A DNA stretch of 64,000 nucleotides from Chlorella sp. KRBP (lineage: Eukaryota; Chlorophyta; Trebouxiophyceae; Chlorellales; Chlorellaceae), in contig QAXK01001517.1 in the NCBI GenBank assembly GCA_004335735.1, positions 1 through 64,000 on the forward strand, written 5' to 3'. The translations under genes and the position numbers were made by a program. This document shows, piece after piece, positions 47,265 to 55,548 of the stretch. The notes under the pieces are model-generated. The model was not told where the DNA came from. It searched no databases and saw nothing but the letters and a program-made list of their open reading frames with translations. Position 1 is the first letter of the stretch. The number at the start of each line of letters is the position of its first letter.

Positions 47265-47948
47265 TCAGCGGGCGATGTCGACGACGAGCCGGCTGGGGTT
47301 CGTGGCCGTCGAGACCCGGAACGGCCGCCGCTCGCCGGTGAGACCGATGAAGCCCTGGCCGTACCCCTCGAAACCGCCCCAGATGGCGTCCGCCGCGGCG
47401 ATGCCCGTGCCCTCCAGGGTCTCGGGGAGCGGGCTGTCGGGGCTCGGTGCCGACTCCCCGGGGATGTCGAGTGAGCCCACCTGCACCTCGAGCCAGGTGT
47501 CGCCGGCGACCTCCACGGGGTCGCCGGACCCGTCGCCCACGGGACGGTCGACGTAGCGCACGAGGTAGCTCGGCGCCCCGGTGCCGGTGAACTCGTAGAC
47601 GACGCGGTCGTAGCCGGAGTGCTTCCCGACCCGCGACTCCAGGCCGATGCCGAGCCGGGCGCCGAGCTCGGGCCAGGCCTTGGTCTTCTTGTCCGTGAGC
47701 GTGAACCCCGCGAGGGTCGGGCTCGCGCTGGGTGAGGGTGAGGCCGAGGAGGCGGTCGGGCTCGGGCTCGGGCTCGCCGTCGTGGGCGTGGCGGAGGGTG
47801 ACGTCGAGGTGCCGGCCGAGGGGTCCGGTCCGAGGCCGGGCTCCTCCCTGCCGCTCGTCGTGCAGGCGGCCAGTACCACCACCGTGAGGGCGGTCGCGGC
47901 CGCCAGGACCGTGCCACGCACCCGTCGGGTCCGGCCTCGTGTGCTCAT
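47265..47948 (-). CDS. Lipoprotein with AMIN-like domain
   Basis: 227 residues. A lipoprotein signal with basic start (STRGRTRRVRG) and lipobox LAAC is followed by a Ser/Pro/Thr linker and a C-terminal beta domain: YDRVVYEFTGTGAPSYLVRYVDRPV...WLEVQVGSLDIPG...GFEGYGQGFIGLTGERRPFRVSTATNPSRLVVDIAR. The opening YDRVVYEF-G and closing PSRLVVDI are the marks of AMIN-like domains, which bind cell-wall polymers in related proteins. It should be tethered to the outer membrane face. ATG 47948 has GGGAGC 6 bp before it. The gene lies between a GNAT and a P450 gene without evident linkage. Confidence 0.78.
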   Translation of the reverse strand: MSTRGRTRRVRGTVLAAATALTVVVLAACTTSGREEPGLGPDPSAGTSTSPSATPTTASPSPSPTASSASPSPSASPTLAGFTLTDKKTKAWPELGARLGIGLESRVGKHSGYDRVVYEFTGTGAPSYLVRYVDRPVGDGSGDPVEVAGDTWLEVQVGSLDIPGESAPSPDSPLPETLEGTGIAAADAIWGGFEGYGQGFIGLTGERRPFRVSTATNPSRLVVDIAR

Positions 47949-48029
47949 CGCTGCTCCCGTCACGGCCCCATCGTCCCGGACGGGGCCCCACGCCCGTGGG
48001 ACGTCGAGGCAGGGCGTGCCGTTCCGGGC

Positions 48030-49319
48030 TCAGCGCACCGTGATCCGTGCGCCGTGGCGCGGGACGCTCGTGATGTTGCGGACCCGCGGGGTCTCGGGAC
48101 CGACCGCCTCGACGTCGTGGGCGAGCAGCACCTCGCGCAGGACGGCGACGGCCTCCATCAGCGAGAAGCCGGCGCCGATGCAGCGCCGGACGCCGCCGCC
48201 GAACGGGATCCAGGTGTTCGGGGCCGGCTGCCCGTCGAGGAAGCGGTCGGGCCGGAAGGCGGTGGGGTCCTCGTGGCTCTCGGCCCGGGAGTGGGCGAGG
48301 AGGATCGAGGCGGCCACGGTCGTGCCGGCGGGGAGGTCGGTCCCGGCGAGGGTCGTCGGGGCCTTGAGCACCCGGACGACCATCGGGATGACGGGGTGCA
48401 GGCGCATCGACTCCTTGACGAGGGCCTCGAGCCGGTCCTCGTCGCCGGTGCGGGCGGCGTCGCGGGCCCAGGCGCGCAGGGCGGGGTCGCGGCCGACCTC
48501 GTGGAGGGTCCAGGCCAGCGCGGTCGCCGTCGTCTCGTGGCCGGCGAGCAGGAGCGTGACGAGCTGGTCGCGCAGCTCGGCGTCGGTGAGCCGGTCGCCG
48601 CCGTCGTCGACGCGGATGAGCCGGGAGAGCACGTCGGCGCGCTCGTCGAGGTCCGGGCTGGCGCGGCGCTCGGCGATCTCCTCGTGCACGAGCGCATCGA
48701 GCGCGGCGGTCCGCTCGGCGGCCCGGCGCCACATCCCGACCGAGCGCAGCCGCGGGACGAGCGCGCCGAGGAAGACGAGCGGGCTGACCTCGACGAGGTC
48801 GCGCACCAGCGGGCGCAGGCGGGCGAGCCGGGACTCGTCGGTGACGCCGAAGACCACGTGGAGGATGACCTCGAGGGTCAGGGCGTTCATCCGCTCCAGC
48901 GCCGGGAACGGCACCCCGCGCGGCCACGAGCCGACCTCGGTCTTGGCCAGTCCGGCCACGAGGTCCGCGTAGCCGCGCAGGGCCCGGCCGGAGAAGGCCG
49001 GGGTGAGCAGGGCCCGGGAGCGGCGGTGCTCGGCGCCGTCGACGAGGAGGAGCGAGTGCTCGCCCATCACCGGGGCGAGGATCGAGTTCGCCTCCCCGGC
49101 GTGGAAGACGTCGGGGTCGCCGGCGAAGATCTCGCGGACGGCGGCGGGGTGGGCGAACAGCACGATCGTCCGCGGGCTCGGGAAGAGCCGGACGGTGATG
49201 ACGTCGCCGTACCGGCGGTGCAGCCACGGCACGAAGCGGTGGCGCATCCGCATCATGCCGACGCTCTGGACGAGGCGGGGCAGGCGCGGGCCGGGTGGCA
49301 GGTCGGCCCTGGGGTCCAT
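48030..49319 (-). CDS. Cytochrome P450
   Basis: 429 residues. Proline-rich N-terminus (LPPGPRLPRLVQSVGMM), I-helix LLLAGHETTATALAW with the acid-alcohol pair in A-G-H-E-T-T, K-helix ExxR in VKESMRLHP, and heme loop FGGGVRRCIGAGFSLMEA with the axial Cys. It is a soluble class I monooxygenase needing ferredoxin and reductase; none is encoded nearby. The GMMRMRHRFVPWLHRRYGDVITVRL start resembles CYPs acting on terpenes or lipids, but substrate cannot be assigned. ATG 49319 is preceded by GGAAGGAGC, and a TAGGCT box lies upstream, so this one has a leader. Confidence 0.92.
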   Translation of the reverse strand: MDPRADLPPGPRLPRLVQSVGMMRMRHRFVPWLHRRYGDVITVRLFPSPRTIVLFAHPAAVREIFAGDPDVFHAGEANSILAPVMGEHSLLLVDGAEHRRSRALLTPAFSGRALRGYADLVAGLAKTEVGSWPRGVPFPALERMNALTLEVILHVVFGVTDESRLARLRPLVRDLVEVSPLVFLGALVPRLRSVGMWRRAAERTAALDALVHEEIAERRASPDLDERADVLSRLIRVDDGGDRLTDAELRDQLVTLLLAGHETTATALAWTLHEVGRDPALRAWARDAARTGDEDRLEALVKESMRLHPVIPMVVRVLKAPTTLAGTDLPAGTTVAASILLAHSRAESHEDPTAFRPDRFLDGQPAPNTWIPFGGGVRRCIGAGFSLMEAVAVLREVLLAHDVEAVGPETPRVRNITSVPRHGARITVR

Positions 49320-49345
49320 GCCGTGCTCCTTCCGGTGGCCCGAGC

Positions 49346-50185
49346 CTAGACCCGAGCGGCCCAGGCGGCGGCGACCTCGCCGAGCACCTCGGCCGCCTGG
49401 CGACGACCGGAGCGGGCGGCACCGGCCCGGCGGGCGGGGTCGAGGACGTTCTTCCCGATGTCGGCCAGCGCCCGGGCGTCCGGGGCGACGACGGCGGTGC
49501 GGGTGGCCCCGGTGCGGGCCAGCTGGGCCTCGACCGAGGAGGCCTTGGTCAGCGAGCGGGGGAGCGGGGCGATGACGACGACGGGGTCGCACCCCTCGGC
49601 CACGTCCGCGTTGGCCGTCGACCGGACGCCACCATCGACGTACCGGCGGCCGCCGACCGTGACCGGCGGCCAGACCATCGGCACCGCACAGCTGGACGCG
49701 ACGGCGTGCACGAGGTCGACGCCGCCGTCCCGGTCGAGGACGACGAACTCGCCGGTGTCGGCGTCCACGGCGGTGACCCGCAGGTCGCGCGGCGGCCAGT
49801 CCTCCCACGGGACACGGTGGCGGATGACGGCCACCCGCTCGGCGCCGTCACCCGGGTTGGCACGCAGGGCCTTGCGGCCGACCCGGGCCCGTTTCTGCTG
49901 CGCGCTGCCGGGACGCAGGACGGCGGGGGCGAGGCGCAGCATCGTCCACCGCGAGAGGGTGGCGGCGATCTCTCCGGTGGGCGGGGCGAGCTGGGCCTCG
50001 TAGAGCTCCGCGAGCGCTGTGCCGGAACGGACCTGGGCGCCCACGACCGAGCCCGCGGAGGTGCCCACGACGAGGTCGGCGGTCGTGAGGTCGACCCCGC
50101 CCTCGGCGAGCCCGTGGAGCAGCCCGAGCTCCCAGGCGATCCCGGTGATCCCGCCGCCGCCGAGGACGAGTGCGCTGCGCGTCAT
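49346..50185 (-). CDS. Patatin-like phospholipase
   Basis: 279 residues. The oxyanion hole is LGGGGITGIAWELG, the nucleophile elbow VGTSAGSVVGA (GxSxG) and the catalytic Asp lies in YVDGGVR, so the Ser-Asp dyad is complete. It should hydrolyse acyl esters of lipids. The gene is apparently leaderless: TACCGT (complement of 50192-50197) is 6 bp before ATG 50185. It diverges from a second, unrelated-sequence patatin gene over only 53 bp, so the two share one control region. There is no signal peptide, so it acts inside the cell. Confidence 0.87.
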   Translation of the reverse strand: MTRSALVLGGGGITGIAWELGLLHGLAEGGVDLTTADLVVGTSAGSVVGAQVRSGTALAELYEAQLAPPTGEIAATLSRWTMLRLAPAVLRPGSAQQKRARVGRKALRANPGDGAERVAVIRHRVPWEDWPPRDLRVTAVDADTGEFVVLDRDGGVDLVHAVASSCAVPMVWPPVTVGGRRYVDGGVRSTANADVAEGCDPVVVIAPLPRSLTKASSVEAQLARTGATRTAVVAPDARALADIGKNVLDPARRAGAARSGRRQAAEVLGEVAAAWAARV

Positions 50186-50238
50186 CGCCCCACGGTAGGC
50201 GGGCCCGGGCGCCGGTGGCGCCGTCGTACCCTGACGAC
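50186..50238. promoter_or_regulatory. Shared divergent promoter region of two patatin genes
   Basis: Only 53 bp separate the two start codons. TACCGT (minus strand, 50192-50197) and TACCCT (plus strand, 50227-50232) each lie exactly 6 bp from the start they serve, so both messages should be leaderless and their -35 regions face each other and nearly overlap. Confidence 0.6.
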
Positions 50239-51213
50239 ATGGGTCGACGGGTGGCGCTGGCGCTCGGTGCCGGTGGAGCACGGGGGTACGCGCACATCGG
50301 TGCCCTCCAGGTCATCGAGGAGCGCGGGTACGAGGTCGTGGCGATCGCCGGGACGTCGATGGGCGCGCTCGTCGGCGGGCTGGCGGCGGCCGGGCGGCTC
50401 GACGCCTACACCGAGTGGGTCACCGGCCTCACGCAGTACGACGTGTGGCGGCTGCTGGACATGAACCTCGGTGGGGGAGGGGCGATCCGGGCCGAGCGCA
50501 TCTTCACCAAGGTCGGCGACATCCTCGGCGGCGCGCTCATCGAGGACTGTGCCATCCCCTTCACGGCGGTGGCCACCGACCTCAACCACCGGCGCGAGGT
50601 CTGGTTCCAGCGCGGGCCGGTGGCGACGGCGGTCCGGGCGTCGGTGGCGATCCCGAGCCTCGTGACGCCGATCGTCGTGGACGGTCGGCTGCTCGTGGAC
50701 GGCGGCCTGATGAACCCCGTGCCCATCGAGCCGACCGCGGCCGTGATGTCCGACCTCACGGTGGCGGTCAGCCTGCAGGCCGGGCACAGCCAGGGGATGC
50801 CGGTGGCGCCGGTGCGCACGCCCGGCCCGATCGCCGAGTCGGTGCGCTCGCTGACCCACCGGGTCAGTGCGCTGATGGGCGGCGGGTCGCACGCGTCCGC
50901 GGAGGCGCCGGACCCGGCCGAGGCCGGCGAGGACGTCGAGCCGGTGACCGACGGTGGGTCCTCGCCGGCATCGCTGGCGGCACCCGGCTACGCGCCCGCG
51001 CCGAAGGACCTGGCCTCGGCCGAGATCTTCAACCGCTCCTTCGACACGATGGCGGCGCTCATCACCCGCTACCGGATGGCGAGCAACCCGCCGGACGTGC
51101 TCGTGTCCGTGCCGTCGGACGCGTGCCGCACGATGGACTTCCACCGGGCCGGCGAGATGATCGCGCTCGGGCGGGAGCTGACGGCGCGGGCGCTGGACGA
51201 CGCGGGCTACTGA
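50239..51213 (+). CDS. Patatin-like phospholipase (RssA-like)
   Basis: 324 residues. Oxyanion loop LGAGGARGYAHIGALQVIEE, nucleophile elbow IAGTSMGALVGGL, and catalytic Asp in LLVDGGLMNPVP, the pattern of bacterial RssA/NTE-type proteins. From about residue 210 a low-complexity insert (Pro/Ala/Glu-rich, GSHASAEAPDPAEAGEDVEPV) separates the core from a helical tail containing DACRTMDFHRAGEMIALGRE. Intracellular esterase of unknown lipid. ATG 50239 follows TACCCT by 6 bp (leaderless). Its 3' end overlaps the opposing DUF3072 gene by seven bases. Confidence 0.87.
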   Translation: MGRRVALALGAGGARGYAHIGALQVIEERGYEVVAIAGTSMGALVGGLAAAGRLDAYTEWVTGLTQYDVWRLLDMNLGGGGAIRAERIFTKVGDILGGALIEDCAIPFTAVATDLNHRREVWFQRGPVATAVRASVAIPSLVTPIVVDGRLLVDGGLMNPVPIEPTAAVMSDLTVAVSLQAGHSQGMPVAPVRTPGPIAESVRSLTHRVSALMGGGSHASAEAPDPAEAGEDVEPVTDGGSSPASLAAPGYAPAPKDLASAEIFNRSFDTMAALITRYRMASNPPDVLVSVPSDACRTMDFHRAGEMIALGRELTARALDDAGY

Positions 51214-51482
51214 GGCGCGGCCTCCGGCGGGGTGGTCCCGGTCGGGGCGTCGTCGGTGGCGACGCGCGGGGACGCGCCCTGGAGCTCGTCGATCAGCTCG
51301 GAGGCGTGCGCCTTCGTGAGGCCGTCCGGGACCTCGCGCCCTGCCTCGCGGGCGAGGGTCTCGAGGTAGCTCAGCTGGGGCCCGGTGGCGGGCTCGTCGC
51401 CGGTGGCCCACTGCTCGGGCGGCTTGGTGGCGTCCTGCGGGTCGGAGGTCGGGGTCTGGCCGGTCGGTGTCTGGTCGCTCAT
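51207..51482 (-). CDS. DUF3072 domain protein
   Basis: 91 residues. A polar Thr/Pro/Asp-rich half (MSDQTPTGQTPTSDPQDATKPPEQW) is followed by the DUF3072 core TGPQLSYLETLAREAG and VPDGLTKAHASELIDELQ, a compact helical, SAP-like motif; such motifs often bind DNA or RNA, but nothing is known for the family. The end is again Pro/Thr-rich. It overlaps the end of the patatin gene and precedes another small minus-strand gene, separated by about 48 bp. Confidence 0.75.
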   Translation of the reverse strand: MSDQTPTGQTPTSDPQDATKPPEQWATGDEPATGPQLSYLETLAREAGREVPDGLTKAHASELIDELQGASPRVATDDAPTGTTPPEAAPQ

Positions 51483-51530
51483 CCCTCGACCGTACGGACG
51501 GGGTCCGACAGCCCGGCAGCCCGCCCGCGG

Positions 51531-51737
51531 CTACCGCGGTCCGGGGCCGCGACGCCGCGCCTCGTCGCGGGCCCGGCGGGCGCGGACGACGCCCATGAGG
51601 CCCCCGCCGAGCGCCAGGAGGACGACGACGAGGGGCCGGCCGTCGGTTCCGCCGTCGCTCAGCGCCCGGCCGAGGAAGACCCCGACGGCGGCCAGGAGCA
51701 CGACCACGACCACCGCGATGACCCGTCGTCGTCCCAT
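51531..51737 (-). CDS. Small two-helix membrane protein
   Basis: 68 residues: basic start MGRRR, helix VIAVVVVVLLAAVGVFLG, short polar loop RALSDGGTDGR, second helix PLVVVLLALGGGLMGVV and a strongly basic tail RARRARDEARRRGPGPR. No family recognised. ATG 51737 is supported by TACCGT 6 bp upstream (leaderless). It diverges from the CYTH gene, whose promoter has the same layout. Confidence 0.6.
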   Translation of the reverse strand: MGRRRVIAVVVVVLLAAVGVFLGRALSDGGTDGRPLVVVLLALGGGLMGVVRARRARDEARRRGPGPR

Positions 51738-51794
51738 GCGGGCACGGTACGCGAGCGTGCGGGCCGCGGCGCCGGTCGCGGCTAGCGTCCTCCC
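51738..51794. promoter_or_regulatory. Divergent leaderless promoters (small membrane protein / CYTH gene)
   Basis: TACCGT on the minus strand lies 6 bp from ATG 51737 and TAGCGT on the plus strand (51783-51788) lies 6 bp from ATG 51795. No ribosome-binding sequence precedes either start. Confidence 0.58.
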
Positions 51795-52259
51795 ATGGCC
51801 GTCTCGCTCAAGTACGCCGTCGTCGAACGCGAACGCCGCTACCTCGTGGCGCGGGTGCCGGACGGTGACGTCGAGCGGCGGGAGATCGTCGACCGCTACG
51901 TCACCGGGACCCGGCTGCGGCTGCGTGAGGTGCGGGGTCCGGACGGGAGCATCACGCGCAAGCTCGGGCACAAGGTTCGCCTCGGCGAGGGCGCCGCCGA
52001 GGTCGCGTGCACGAACCTCTACCTCGACGAGGCCGAGTGGGCGGCGCTCGCCGGCCTCCCGGCCCGGGTGCTGCGCAAGCGGCGGCACCTCGTGCGGAGG
52101 GACGGCTGGCTCGTGGCGGTCGACGAGCACGAGGACGGCACGCTGGTCGCCGAGATCGACGACGGCGACCAGCCACCTCGGGGCGTGCCCGCGTGGCTCG
52201 AGGTCATCCGCGACGTGACGCACGAGGAGGCGTGGACGGGAGCGGCCCTCGCCCGCTGA
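51795..52259 (+). CDS. CYTH domain protein (tunnel-fold triphosphatase type)
   Basis: 154 residues. The CYTH signature is slightly altered: VERERRYLVARVP replaces the common ExExK, keeping alternate acidic/basic residues on the first strand. Further strands carry YVTGTRLRLREVRGPDGSITRKLGHK (paired basic residues for phosphate binding), RKRRHLVRRDGWLVAVDEHEDGTLVAEID (acidic metal ligands in DEHEDG and EID). Family members hydrolyse inorganic triphosphate or make cAMP; triphosphate hydrolysis is the more likely function, but is unproven. The gene appears leaderless. Behind it lie two tandem palindromes. Confidence 0.75.
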   Translation: MAVSLKYAVVERERRYLVARVPDGDVERREIVDRYVTGTRLRLREVRGPDGSITRKLGHKVRLGEGAAEVACTNLYLDEAEWAALAGLPARVLRKRRHLVRRDGWLVAVDEHEDGTLVAEIDDGDQPPRGVPAWLEVIRDVTHEEAWTGAALAR

Positions 52260-52276
52260 CCGGCGCCGGGCCTCCT

Positions 52277-52390
52277 GGTTCGAGGTGAAGGTGGCCCACG
52301 AGAGGGTCCGGGGTCACCTCGAACCGAGCGACTGGCTGCACGGTCGAGGTGGAGGTGGCCCGCGAGAGGGCCCGGTGTCACCTCGAACCG
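52277..52390. repeat. Two tandem palindromic elements (family D)
   Basis: Copy 1: GGTTCGAGGTGA (52277-52288) pairs perfectly with 52314-52325 around 25 bases. Copy 2 (52341-52390) has the same layout with one deleted T in the left arm and an intact right arm. The 47-bp copies are direct repeats 64 bp apart; the inner GGCCC/GGGYC pairs change C-to-T in a way that keeps G-U pairing. They lie between the CYTH gene and the convergent next gene. Confidence 0.7.
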
Positions 52391-52400
52391 CGCGAGGAGC

Positions 52401-52901
52401 TCAGTCCGGCGGGCCCTCCCACGGGTAGCCGGCGTCGACGAACGCGGAACGGATCGCGGCCCGGTCGCCCTCGACGTCGTCGTGGAACAGCTGACGCCCC
52501 CCGGCGGTCTCGATGACGACCTTCGAGCCGCGGCGGTGCACGGCGTCGACCGTCGCGCGCGGGATGACCCGCTCGACGTCGCCCCGGCGCTCGACGCGGA
52601 TCTCGGTGGGACCGACCTGGAGCACGGCCGTGTTCGTGATCACCCAGGCCGCGAAGGACAGCCCGAGCAGCAGTCCGACGAGCGGGCGCCCCCACACCAG
52701 CCACGACCCGTCGAACGAGACCAGGAAACGCAGCGGGCCGCCGAACGGCACCCACCCGTGGCCGTCGGCCAACCGGGCGGCCCACGGCAGCGCGCCGCCG
52801 ACCGCGAGGCCCCCGCCCCCGAACAGCCCGACGACGAACAGCCGTCCGGCACGGTCGAACCCCCCGACGCGTCGCGTCCCTGCGTCCTCACCCCGTGTCA
52901 T
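52401..52901 (-). CDS. Membrane protein, YqeB-like (tentative)
   Basis: 166 residues. Two hydrophobic segments (FVVGLFGGGGLAVGGALPW and RPLVGLLLGLSFAAWVI) are followed by a C-terminal soluble beta/alpha domain: LQVGPTEIRVERRGDVERVIPRATVDAVHRRGSKVVIETAGGRQLFHDDV and AIRSAFVDAGYPW. This layout, with VERVIPR and the ending F--AGYPW, recalls YqeB-type proteins and PH-like membrane proteins; the assignment is from memory of the pattern and is weak. ATG 52901 follows TAGCGT (complement of 52910-52915) by 8 bp. It converges on the CYTH gene across the tandem palindromes. Confidence 0.6.
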   Translation of the reverse strand: MTRGEDAGTRRVGGFDRAGRLFVVGLFGGGGLAVGGALPWAARLADGHGWVPFGGPLRFLVSFDGSWLVWGRPLVGLLLGLSFAAWVITNTAVLQVGPTEIRVERRGDVERVIPRATVDAVHRRGSKVVIETAGGRQLFHDDVEGDRAAIRSAFVDAGYPWEGPPD

Positions 52902-52989
52902 GTCCGCCCACGCTACGCATCCCGGGCTGGATATGCTCCGGGCGTCAGCAGGGGGCGCCTGCACGGTGGACGGTTCGGGGGCGGTGGGG

Positions 52990-54294
52990 ATGGACGAACA
53001 GATGAGGGTCCGGGACGTCCCGGCCGTGCTCGTGTCCGCGGGGCGCATCCTGCGGGTCCACTGGGCGCAGTTCGTCGTCATCGCGTGCCTGGGCCTGGCC
53101 CTGCGCAGCGGGGCGCTGTGGCTCGCCGTCGTCGTCAGCGACACCAACGCGTTCGTCGCCCAGCTCGTCCTCGTGCTCGCACCGCTCGGCTTCCTCCTCG
53201 CGATGATCGCGATGCTCTACCTGACGCGGGGCGCGCTGCCCAACGTCGCCGAGCTCTCCCGCCGCGAGGCCCGGCAGGCGCCGACCGAGAAGCGGGAGAT
53301 GCGCCTCGTCGACGTCGCCGTCAGCGTGCTCGTGCCCTTCCTCGCCGTCTACGTGTCCTACGGGCTCCTCAAGGAGGACCTCTACCGGTTCACGAACGAG
53401 GCGGCCTACGCCGAGTTCAACCAGTTCCGCCTCGGCCCCCCGCCGGACGTCGACTTCGCCGGCCGGCTCGCGATCTACGACTGGCAGGTCGTCCTCGCGA
53501 TCGTCGCCGTCGCCTGGGTGCTGCGCTACGCCCTGGGCCGGATCGAGAGCGTCACCCGCTTCCTCTGGCTGGCCTTCCTCGGGGCGCTCGTCGAGGTCTA
53601 CTACACCTCGCAGGTCGCGCAGAAGGTCGCGAACATCCGGGAGGCCGGGCTGGCCTGGGTGCAGGACCGGCGCGCCTCCCAGCTCGTCCTCGACCAGTAC
53701 GACCGGGTCGTCGACACCCTGGGCCCGCTGGCGAACCCGGTCGACACCGCGACGGCGTGGCTGTTCGGCCTGCTCGGCGCCGTCGACGCCGTGGTCATCG
53801 TGCCGCTGGCGTGGCTGACGGTCGGGGCGGTCGTCCTGGGGCACAAGCTCTCGGCCCCCGAGAAGCCTGCGGCGCAACCGAACCCGCGCTGGGAACGCAT
53901 CCCGGCGCCGGTCCGCCGTGCCGGCAGCGGGCTCGTCGCCGACGTGCGCGAGCGCTGGTCGGCGTTCTGGAACGGGCTGCGGATGATGGCCACGGCCGGC
54001 CTCCTGCCGATGCTGACGTTCTCCCTGGCCTTCCTCCTCGTCATCCGCATCCCGTGGCTCGTCGGGCAGCTGATCCGCCTCGCGCTCGGCCCGCTCCCGA
54101 CGAAGACGTGGCTGGCGATCTCGCCGCTGGAGAAGACGGTCGGGCTCGCCCTCACGATGGTCCTGGCGGCCGCCCTGCTGGCGGCGGCCATCGACTGGCT
54201 CCTCGGCCCGAGGCTGCGTCCGGGGCCCGATGGCGGTGACCCCGCCCCGGCGGCCGCTGCCGAGCCCCCGGTCAGCGCGGCAGCCGGAGCGTGA
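52990..54294 (+). CDS. Polytopic membrane protein of unknown function
   Basis: 434 residues with about seven to eight membrane helices, among them FVVIACLGLALRSGALWLAVVV, LVLVLAPLGFLLAMIAMLYL, WQVVLAIVAVAWVLRYALG, and a final ALTMVLAAALLAAAIDWLLG. Long polar loops contain EDLYRFTNEAAYAEFNQF and VQDRRASQLVLDQYDRVVDTLGPLANPVD. No family recognised. A TATGCT box at about 52934 gives a leader of some 50 bases; ATG 52990 is chosen, with GTG 52984 and ATG 53002 as alternatives. Its 3' end overlaps by 23 bp the last gene of the convergent three-gene operon, and the two units may belong to one envelope system. Confidence 0.65.
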   Translation: MDEQMRVRDVPAVLVSAGRILRVHWAQFVVIACLGLALRSGALWLAVVVSDTNAFVAQLVLVLAPLGFLLAMIAMLYLTRGALPNVAELSRREARQAPTEKREMRLVDVAVSVLVPFLAVYVSYGLLKEDLYRFTNEAAYAEFNQFRLGPPPDVDFAGRLAIYDWQVVLAIVAVAWVLRYALGRIESVTRFLWLAFLGALVEVYYTSQVAQKVANIREAGLAWVQDRRASQLVLDQYDRVVDTLGPLANPVDTATAWLFGLLGAVDAVVIVPLAWLTVGAVVLGHKLSAPEKPAAQPNPRWERIPAPVRRAGSGLVADVRERWSAFWNGLRMMATAGLLPMLTFSLAFLLVIRIPWLVGQLIRLALGPLPTKTWLAISPLEKTVGLALTMVLAAALLAAAIDWLLGPRLRPGPDGGDPAPAAAAEPPVSAAAGA

Positions 54295-54952
54295 CGTAGT
54301 CGGGGTCCTCGAACGAGATCCGCAGCTCGACGAACCTCGCGTCCTCCGGCACGGCGATGGCCGGCTCGACCGACCACTCGGCGGGGCGGGGCGCCTCGTC
54401 GTCGGGCAGCGCCCCCCGGCGCATCGAGGACAGGACGGCCAGGCTCGGCCCCGGTGAGTCCTCGGGGACGCACACCGTCGTCTTCGGGCCGATCCCGTCG
54501 AAGGCGTGACCCACGCGGTACCGGCGGCCGCGGTCGTCGACGAGGGTGAGCGCGCAGGCCTTGAGCACCTGGTCGGGGGCGGCCCGGAAGTCGAGCCGCA
54601 CCCTGCGCGCGACCATCCCCTCGGGGAGGGTGAACTCGTCGACGTCGGCCACGTACTCGCGGTCGGCACCGCCGAGCCCCGCGAGCCGCACGGAGTAGCG
54701 CCGCGTCAGGTCACCGTGCGCGTCGGAGGTCCGCTCGCTGACCTCGACCCACCGGCCGGCCTCACCGTCGGCGATCTCGTGGTGCTGCCCCGACTGGTAC
54801 CAGAACACCGGCACGCGGTAGCCGCTCGCGACGAGCATGGCCACGACCGCCAGGGGGACGGCCGCGACCCACCACCGGCTCGGCCGCGGTGGGGTCGGCT
54901 CCGGGGCGGCCTCGGGCGGCGCGGCGACGGGAGGCACCGGGGTGGCGCTCAT
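54272..54952 (-). CDS. Membrane-anchored beta-domain protein of unknown function
   Basis: 226 residues. A Pro-rich cytoplasmic start (PVPPVAAPPEAAPEPTPPRP) leads to one membrane helix (WWVAAVPLAVVAMLVASGY), then an outside domain of alternating strands with two cysteines (KACALTLVDD and TTVCVPED) that could pair. The motifs RYSVRLAGLGGADREYVADVDEFTLPEGM and FVELRISFEDPDYVTLRL are not familiar. ATG 54952 overlaps the upstream stop (ATGA). It is the third gene of an operon with 55545-56165 and 54949-55548, all single-pass or exported and about the same size. Confidence 0.62.
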   Translation of the reverse strand: MSATPVPPVAAPPEAAPEPTPPRPSRWWVAAVPLAVVAMLVASGYRVPVFWYQSGQHHEIADGEAGRWVEVSERTSDAHGDLTRRYSVRLAGLGGADREYVADVDEFTLPEGMVARRVRLDFRAAPDQVLKACALTLVDDRGRRYRVGHAFDGIGPKTTVCVPEDSPGPSLAVLSSMRRGALPDDEAPRPAEWSVEPAIAVPEDARFVELRISFEDPDYVTLRLPR

Positions 54953-55548
54953 CGGCGCGTCTCCGCGGGCGGCACGGGCCCGCTCTCCCGGACGTCGAGC
55001 GCCTCCTGCTGCGCCCAGAGCCCCTCGACCTCGGAGGCGCGGATGCCGAGGTCGATTCGGGCCACGTCGTCGCGACGGAACTCCGACTCGTGCGAGGTCC
55101 ACGCTCCTCGGGTCACCACGAGGCGGGCGCCGTCGAGCGCCTCCTTCGGCACGTCGAAGCAGATGCTCGCGTAGTGGCGCACGCCCGTGGACAGCCGGGC
55201 GCTCATGGTGCACTCGGGGCCGCGGGTCGAGGCGATCCAGCGGCGCTCGCGACCGTCCACGAGGAAGAAGCCGGACATCAGGGTGGGCTCCGTCGTCGCG
55301 ACCAGCTGGGTGTCGACCACGAGCCAGCGCCCACCTGCGGCGGAGGCGGGGTTGCCCGTGATGGTCGGCGTCACGTGGACCCCGGTGACGGTGACGTCGG
55401 CCGGCTCGAGGCGGACGGTCTCGCCGACGCCCGCCGTGTGCACGAACGGCTGGTCGGCCACGTCGTCGAGCGGGATGTGGTCGTCGATGGCCCGGCCGAG
55501 CCCCATCGCGGCGACGACCAGGGCTCCGGTGGCGACGGCCCGCCTCAC
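54949..55548 (-). CDS. Exported Ig-like (DUF4352-like) protein, second gene of operon
   Basis: 199 residues. A short N-terminal hydrophobic segment (AVATGALVVAAMGLG) acts as signal or anchor; the rest is a beta domain: VGETVRLEPADVTVTGVHVTPTI, then GGRWLVVDTQLVATTEPTLM and GARLVVTRGAW, the strand order of DUF4352/telomere-repeat-factor-like Ig folds. Two cysteines (PECTMSARL and ASICFDVP) may form a disulfide. GTG 55548 overlaps the stop of the upstream gene by four bases. Its neighbours encode proteins of the same kind, so this looks like a set of interacting extracytoplasmic subunits. Confidence 0.65.
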   Translation of the reverse strand: MRRAVATGALVVAAMGLGRAIDDHIPLDDVADQPFVHTAGVGETVRLEPADVTVTGVHVTPTITGNPASAAGGRWLVVDTQLVATTEPTLMSGFFLVDGRERRWIASTRGPECTMSARLSTGVRHYASICFDVPKEALDGARLVVTRGAWTSHESEFRRDDVARIDLGIRASEVEGLWAQQEALDVRESGPVPPAETRR

